In this document: positions 59,593-64,000 of the stretch, in pieces | Numbering within the stretch: the first letter of the stretch is position 1 | How the letters are laid out: the number at the start of each line of letters is the position of its first letter | Assembly (NCBI GenBank): GCA_020746875.1 | Contig: JAGTJL010000005.1 | Coordinates: 1,178,001 to 1,242,000, forward strand | DNA length: 64,000 bases | Direction of reading: 5' to 3' | Origin: Rhexocercosporidium sp. MPI-PUGE-AT-0058 | Taxonomy: Eukaryota > Ascomycota > Leotiomycetes > Helotiales | Position numbers and translations under genes: made by a program | The notes under the pieces: generated by a model | Databases searched by the model: none | What the model was told of the DNA's origin: nothing | What the model saw: the letters and a program-made list of their open reading frames with translations, nothing else

Positions 59593-60890
59593 CTGAAGTC
59601 CCGCACAAAACTTAGCTGATTTGCAACAACCCTCAACCTTGGAATCAATATTACTAAATAACCATAAAACTAGGATGACACACGTCGTCAAGAACGGCAT
59701 TGGCGGAGTGGGCAACTATCCTTTCCTTTAATTACAGTAACTGAGTCATCAATCGCAGCTGATTTGTCTGCTCCAGTCATTTTTCGGTGTCAGTGAGGTG
59801 TGCCTGAAAAACTGGGTGTTCGTATAGGCCTTGTTTTTGTGCTGGACTTCGTTTGGACGTTAGTTGCCTGTGATGCTTAGTATCGCTAGCCAGTTGAGGT
59901 TGTCCTCTTGCGGATCCACTTAGTCACATCGTCATTTCTCTGCCATTTTGAGGCTCATCATCCTCCAGCATCGTCAGCGGTCCTTTAAACCATCCCCTTC
60001 CCGCAGACTCCTACATTTGAGTGGCTATCAACCGCCCTTGCCAGGGCTGGTTTATGTTCAGCCTAGAAAATTTTCGTAGCAGCTATCGCAGAAGTACATT
60101 ACCGCAGTCTACCTTCTCCTTAGCGATTCGACAGGTTTTTTTTGGTATTCCTGAATTTCGTGAGGAGATCATTTCGTCTCTTGATCTATCGAAGATAGGA
60201 TTGAAAAGGGGAGGCATTAAGGGCAGTTGCGAAGCAGAAGGAAGATTTTAAGAAGGAAGATTTTAAGAAGAAAGAGCAGTGCTGCTGGTAGGGGCATCTA
60301 TGTCGACCTTAATATACAGCCTAGACATAGTGCTAGGCATATTTGGAGGGTCTCTACTTTGGGATCCCTAGAGTATGCTTAGCTCTTTTAAGTATCGTTA
60401 TCAAAACTCGAGGAAAATAATACGAGAGAACAGGGTTCGAATCAAGGGTGATTAGCTAAAAATCAAGAAGTCAAACACATAAATATATAGTGAATCTTGC
60501 CCAGGATGATCAGGCTTGCTTACGAGTTAGATGGGCTGCTCAGGGCACTCAATTGAGTGCCCAGGTTACTCAGGTTGCTCAGGCGATTTGATTGAGCTGA
60601 GAGTGGTTAGCGCCTGAGCAAGAGCGGCAAGCTTACTAACCCCATGCGACGGACAGGAAAGAGAAAGTTGATTCATGATACCTCAGAATCGCCTAATCTT
60701 ACTTACAGTTTGATATAATCGCGGCACTTATTGCATATCCAGCCTTTGCAATCTCCACTTCCGTGCATCCTCTTCCTCGACAGAAGTCTTTTGTAATGGT
60801 CTGTGCTCTTAGCGCTGATTGCGTAATCACTGCCCTCATAAAGACAGTAAAGGGGAAAAGGTAATCTTCCCTCCTTAGTAATTAGCTTCT
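59593..60890. other. Intergenic, 1.3 kb, no supported gene
   Basis: A frame at 60021-60251 has no family features. It contains a doubled GGAAGATTTTAAGAA (60238-60270), a perfect 20-base palindrome at 60543-60562, and several short CTCAGG-type repeats. A GGTTCGAATC box at about 60431 lacks a tRNA body. Confidence 0.5.
60543..60562. repeat. Perfect 20-base palindrome
   Basis: GGGCACTCAATTGAGTGCCC reads the same on both strands. Around it TGCTCAGG and TACTCAGG recur. It is a possible hairpin or dimeric protein site at the edge of the AT-rich repeat block. Confidence 0.6.
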
Positions 60891-61137
60891 ATATAAATTC
60901 AAATATCACTAGTAAGTTTATAGCGCTTCTTTAACTATTCTATTATATTATAATCACCTCAGCGTGCTAGTAATTATTATATTTTAATTGCTATTCTCTT
61001 ACTATTAGCTTAACTATTATATAATAATTTAAACTAAAGGATTATTAGCAGCAGCCTCAAATCAATAAGGATAATAATCGGATACTCCGGGACACTAAGG
61101 AATCGCTAGAAATACGCTAGCAAATAATATTACCGCG

Positions 61138-62090
61138 ATGCAAGAGCAACTTCGGGCTCTTAAGAAGCGGAACGATATCCTCGATAGCCTTATCGCTGAA
61201 TATCGTCGAATATATAATAATGATTTTACGCAATACTTTCTTAAAGTAGCAGCGAGAGCTCAGCTCCTTTAACTTATTAAATTAAAGACTTTTACGAATA
61301 ACGAAAGTAATGTAAAAAGCCTCTTAATAATAGCCGACGAACCTCGGGCTTTACGCCGAAAGAAAGGCAAATATATAATCCCCTCGAAATATAAAAGAAA
61401 GAGCTATCGAGAACTTATAAAGTATTTATAAGCTTATAACTGTATTTTTGATTATAACTCCGAAAGATTCCCGACTAATATAATTAAGATTAAATAAGCG
61501 GTAATATTATTTCGTAAAGAACCGGCAAATACTTAAGAAAGATTTAAGAAATAAACCTTAAAGAAACTTAATATAATAACTTAAGAAAATTATAAGGAGT
61601 TTCTAGAAAATCTTTAGTTATTTTCCGTCTTAAGAAAAGTAACTAATTCTTAAGCTTATAAAACAGCCCGATAAAGAATTAGCTAACTTATTCGTGAATT
61701 CATTAATTACTTAAAAAAATTAAAAGAATACCTCGAGCCTTTTATAAAGCGCTAATTACGAAATATTTTCTTTAATAAGATTCGGCCTAAAGCTCGCTAG
61801 AAGATCGTCGAAAATAGATAAGTTAATAGATTATAAATTTATAAAAAAGTCATTTCTACTATTGCTTTTTAAAAAACTTATAATTTAGCGAAAGAGAATA
61901 ATAAAAGGTAAAGAAAACTAAAGAATAAAAAAGAAAAACCTTTTCGCAAGCTTTTACGAAAAGCTAATAAAAGGCGAGATAATTCCCGGCTAAAGCGATT
62001 TAATAAAGCTAACTTAAATAAAATCCTAATTAAAAAAGGTAAAAAAGGAAATTATAAATCGAAAGTTAAATATTATTTATTATCGTACAG
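61138..62090 (+). pseudogene. LTR-retrotransposon Gag-like relic
   Basis: From ATG 61138 the frame reads MQEQLRALKKRNDILDSLIA and then a long helical, Lys/Glu-rich protein with many stops, for example ADEPRALRRKKGKYIIPSKY and REFINYLKKLKEYLEPFIKR. The mid-part plan (tail-fishing helices, then a basic C-terminal segment) resembles fungal retrotransposon Gag proteins. Almost all stops could come from CAA, CAG or TGG by C-to-T or G-to-A change. No reverse transcriptase is recognisable in the remaining sequence. Confidence 0.5.
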
Positions 62091-63198
62091 AAGTGGAGCA
62101 GGCTTTTAATAATTCAAGAGCTCTACGATTAACGTGGAGAGCAAGGGTTTAAAAAATATATTAAAATAAGCGTTACCTTCTATAAGAGAGGACTGTGACC
62201 CGAGTATATATACACGTAAGTACTTACGAGAGCATATATATAACTAATAAACTGCGCTAAGGCGCGATATACTCTTATAATAAAGCTCCGTTATATAAAT
62301 AAGCCTTACTATTTAAAAGCGCATAAGCAATCGAGAGATATAATATAAGCTCCCCGAGTATATACATTAGTTCTTAATAAAAGCATAGCGCCGAATAGTA
62401 AATTAATACTCTTAAGATATTATAATAAATAAAAGTATTAATACGCGCTTTAAAAATATAATATACGAGGACTTTATATATTAATATAAGTAGTTTATTA
62501 AGCAATTAATATTAATAATAACTGAAAATATAACACGCATTTAAATTGTATATAATTAAATAAATAAAATCTAAAGATATAGCTAAGTTATAATAATTAA
62601 ATAAATAAAATCTTAATTATCGTATCCAACGCGTGTAGATCGCAGGTTTTAGAAGTAAAGCTAAAATAAGATTCGTTTTATAACTAAGATCTCGTGCCGT
62701 CCCGTTTAATTATTAAGTTATTAAGCTATAATTAATAAATTTAATCCTTTTAAAGTAATTATTATATATAATAAGAAGCCGTAATAATATATGCTAGCTT
62801 TTTATTAGCTTATATAATGCGCCGCCTCCCGGGTTAATAAGTTTATTATTAATTTAAGCGTCTCGTTTCGCAGTAGCGCGATTATAATTACTCTTAAAGA
62901 TATATATATATCGACCTTCGTATTACTATAATTAATCTTTACTTAATATTAACGCACTCTATACTTATATGCCTGCCTGCTTGCTTATTTCTTTCTTTTA
63001 TTTTCTGATTTTTTACTTCTTTTAGTAAATTCTCCTTAATTATTAATTATACTTTTTAAAGCTTTTAAAGCAGCGACTGCGCGTATTAATAATTAAATCG
63101 CAGCTCGCTAAGTAAGTTTTTCTTCAATTTTAAGTAACTTTAGTACCGTTGAATTAATCGTTAATAATTATATTATAGGATTTTAAAAATAAATTCAA

Positions 63199-63900
63199 TG
63201 ACCAAGAAATATTTAATAATAAACTTATTAATAAGCTTTTTAATAATCTTCCTCTTACTCGTTCGGTCGTTAGAATGAATCCTAAAGATAATTAATAGTA
63301 TTTTTCTTTACGTGAAAATGAAAATGCGCTTATTAATAACTTTAATAATAAATTAATTCTCCTTCGATTTTCTCGTGCTAAGTTAAGCTCGCTATTTAAG
63401 AAGACTCCCACGCGTTCTTCTGATGCTCTACTACTAGTCATATTAAGCAGAAGCGTTATTATATTAAATGAAAATAACTTTTAATACACCCCTTCTGCTT
63501 CGCGCGTTTCGCGTCTTAGTTCGACTCCTTCTCTTGCCCTTCCTCCTGCTTTTAAGACTCGCACTCGTTCTTCATCAACTTTAAAGAAGCGTAAGTCGTC
63601 TCGCACTCCATCTAAGCCTCGCTCTCCTGTCAAGCGCGCTCGAGGTATATATATATTATTTTAAAGCTTACTTCTTATTAATAACTTATTTCATTTATAT
63701 TAACTGAGATTTAAGAAAAGAATTTACGGATCTTTATCTGCTATATATTCGCGCTGCTATTTGTGGCCGTAATAATCATAGATACTGTTTCGCTAATACT
63801 TTCGTTACTAGAAGTCGATGTTATAATTATACCTCCGGTTATAAGTGCGATTCCGTTACGGGAGATATGCTTAAGTATAGCAGAAGATTAATTATAATTA
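63199..63900 (+). pseudogene. Degraded Ser/Arg-rich and Cys-containing frame
   Basis: A forward frame gives LRENENALINNFNNKLILLR, then a Ser/Arg/Pro-rich run (SASRVSRLSSTPSLALPPAF, SSRTPSKPRSPVKRARG). After a possible GTATAT intron it gives a segment with several cysteines (AAICGRNNHRYCFANTF, RCYNYTSGYKCDSV). Stops interrupt it. The family is unknown; it is probably an accessory gene of a repeat element. Confidence 0.35.
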
Positions 63901-64000
63901 TAGATTCTAATAATAAAAAAGTATAATAATCGTATTATAATTAATTAAGTATTTTATTAATCGATTCATAAAGTATTAAAAAATATAAAACTATTTTAAA

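Larger units (their letters stand above)
60891..64000. mobile_element. AT-rich, RIP-like degraded repeat block, runs off right edge
   Basis: Base composition turns sharply AT-rich from about 60.89 kb to the end. Forward frames show protein-like runs broken by TAA and TAG in place of Gln and Trp codons. It contains a Gag-like relic (61138-62090) and a Ser/Arg-rich relic (63199-63900). No element ends could be placed, and the block continues beyond the window. No intact gene is present. Confidence 0.7.

Noticed and set aside
60420..60460. GGTTCGAATC box as a tRNA gene
   Set aside because: The five bases on either side of the T-loop-like sequence do not pair, and no A box or cloverleaf is found upstream.

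Overview
The window looks like nuclear DNA of a filamentous ascomycete (Pezizomycotina). Introns are short (about 43-140 bp) with GT...AG ends, some with CTAAC-type branch sites. The gene families are fungal (Zn2Cys6 regulator, Dbp10, Dbp4, Ufe1, Syo1). Transposon islands are AT-rich and full of C-to-T and G-to-A type stop codons, as left by repeat-induced point mutation (RIP). A leotiomycete is possible, but I cannot fix the class from the sequence alone.

Positions 1-35 kb are a conserved, gene-dense block. In order: a GNAT acetyltransferase (cut by the left edge), isopentenyl-diphosphate isomerase, the ribosomal-protein import adaptor Syo1, a proline/arginine-rich hypothetical protein, the RNA helicase Dbp10, an MFS transporter, a secreted SurE-like phosphatase, a small cupredoxin-like secreted protein with frame problems, the RNA helicase Dbp4, FAD synthetase, a reductase pseudogene with two stop codons, an ML-domain (NPC2-like) lipid-transfer protein, a Zn2Cys6 regulator, a second MFS transporter, the ER t-SNARE Ufe1 and cytosolic aspartate aminotransferase. 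Syo1, Dbp10 and Dbp4 all serve ribosome biogenesis and lie within about 17 kb.

From about 35.9 kb the character changes. Positions 35.9-50.3 kb hold broken genes (a small secreted protein, a 5'-truncated SDR, a degraded ORF) and several short coiled-coil protein genes of no family I recognise. One of these was hit by two different TA-targeting DNA transposons: TE1 at 40977-42810 and TE2 at 43067-46559. Deleting both elements and one TA copy each restores an uninterrupted 201-codon frame, and TE2 sits inside the ancestral stop codon.

Positions 50.5-59.6 kb hold a possible cell-death or self-recognition locus. It contains a stand-alone caspase-fold protein with an intact His/Cys dyad, a STAND-type helical N-terminal domain joined to a long RGG tandem repeat (split by one TAA), a Tc1/mariner relic (TE3, 54619-56254), a multi-exon gene of unknown family, and a multi-exon gene whose product starts with an N-myristoylation-like signal and carries two hydrophobic segments. 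The last 3 kb (60.9-64 kb) are AT-rich repeat DNA with a retrotransposon Gag-like relic and a degraded serine/arginine-rich frame.
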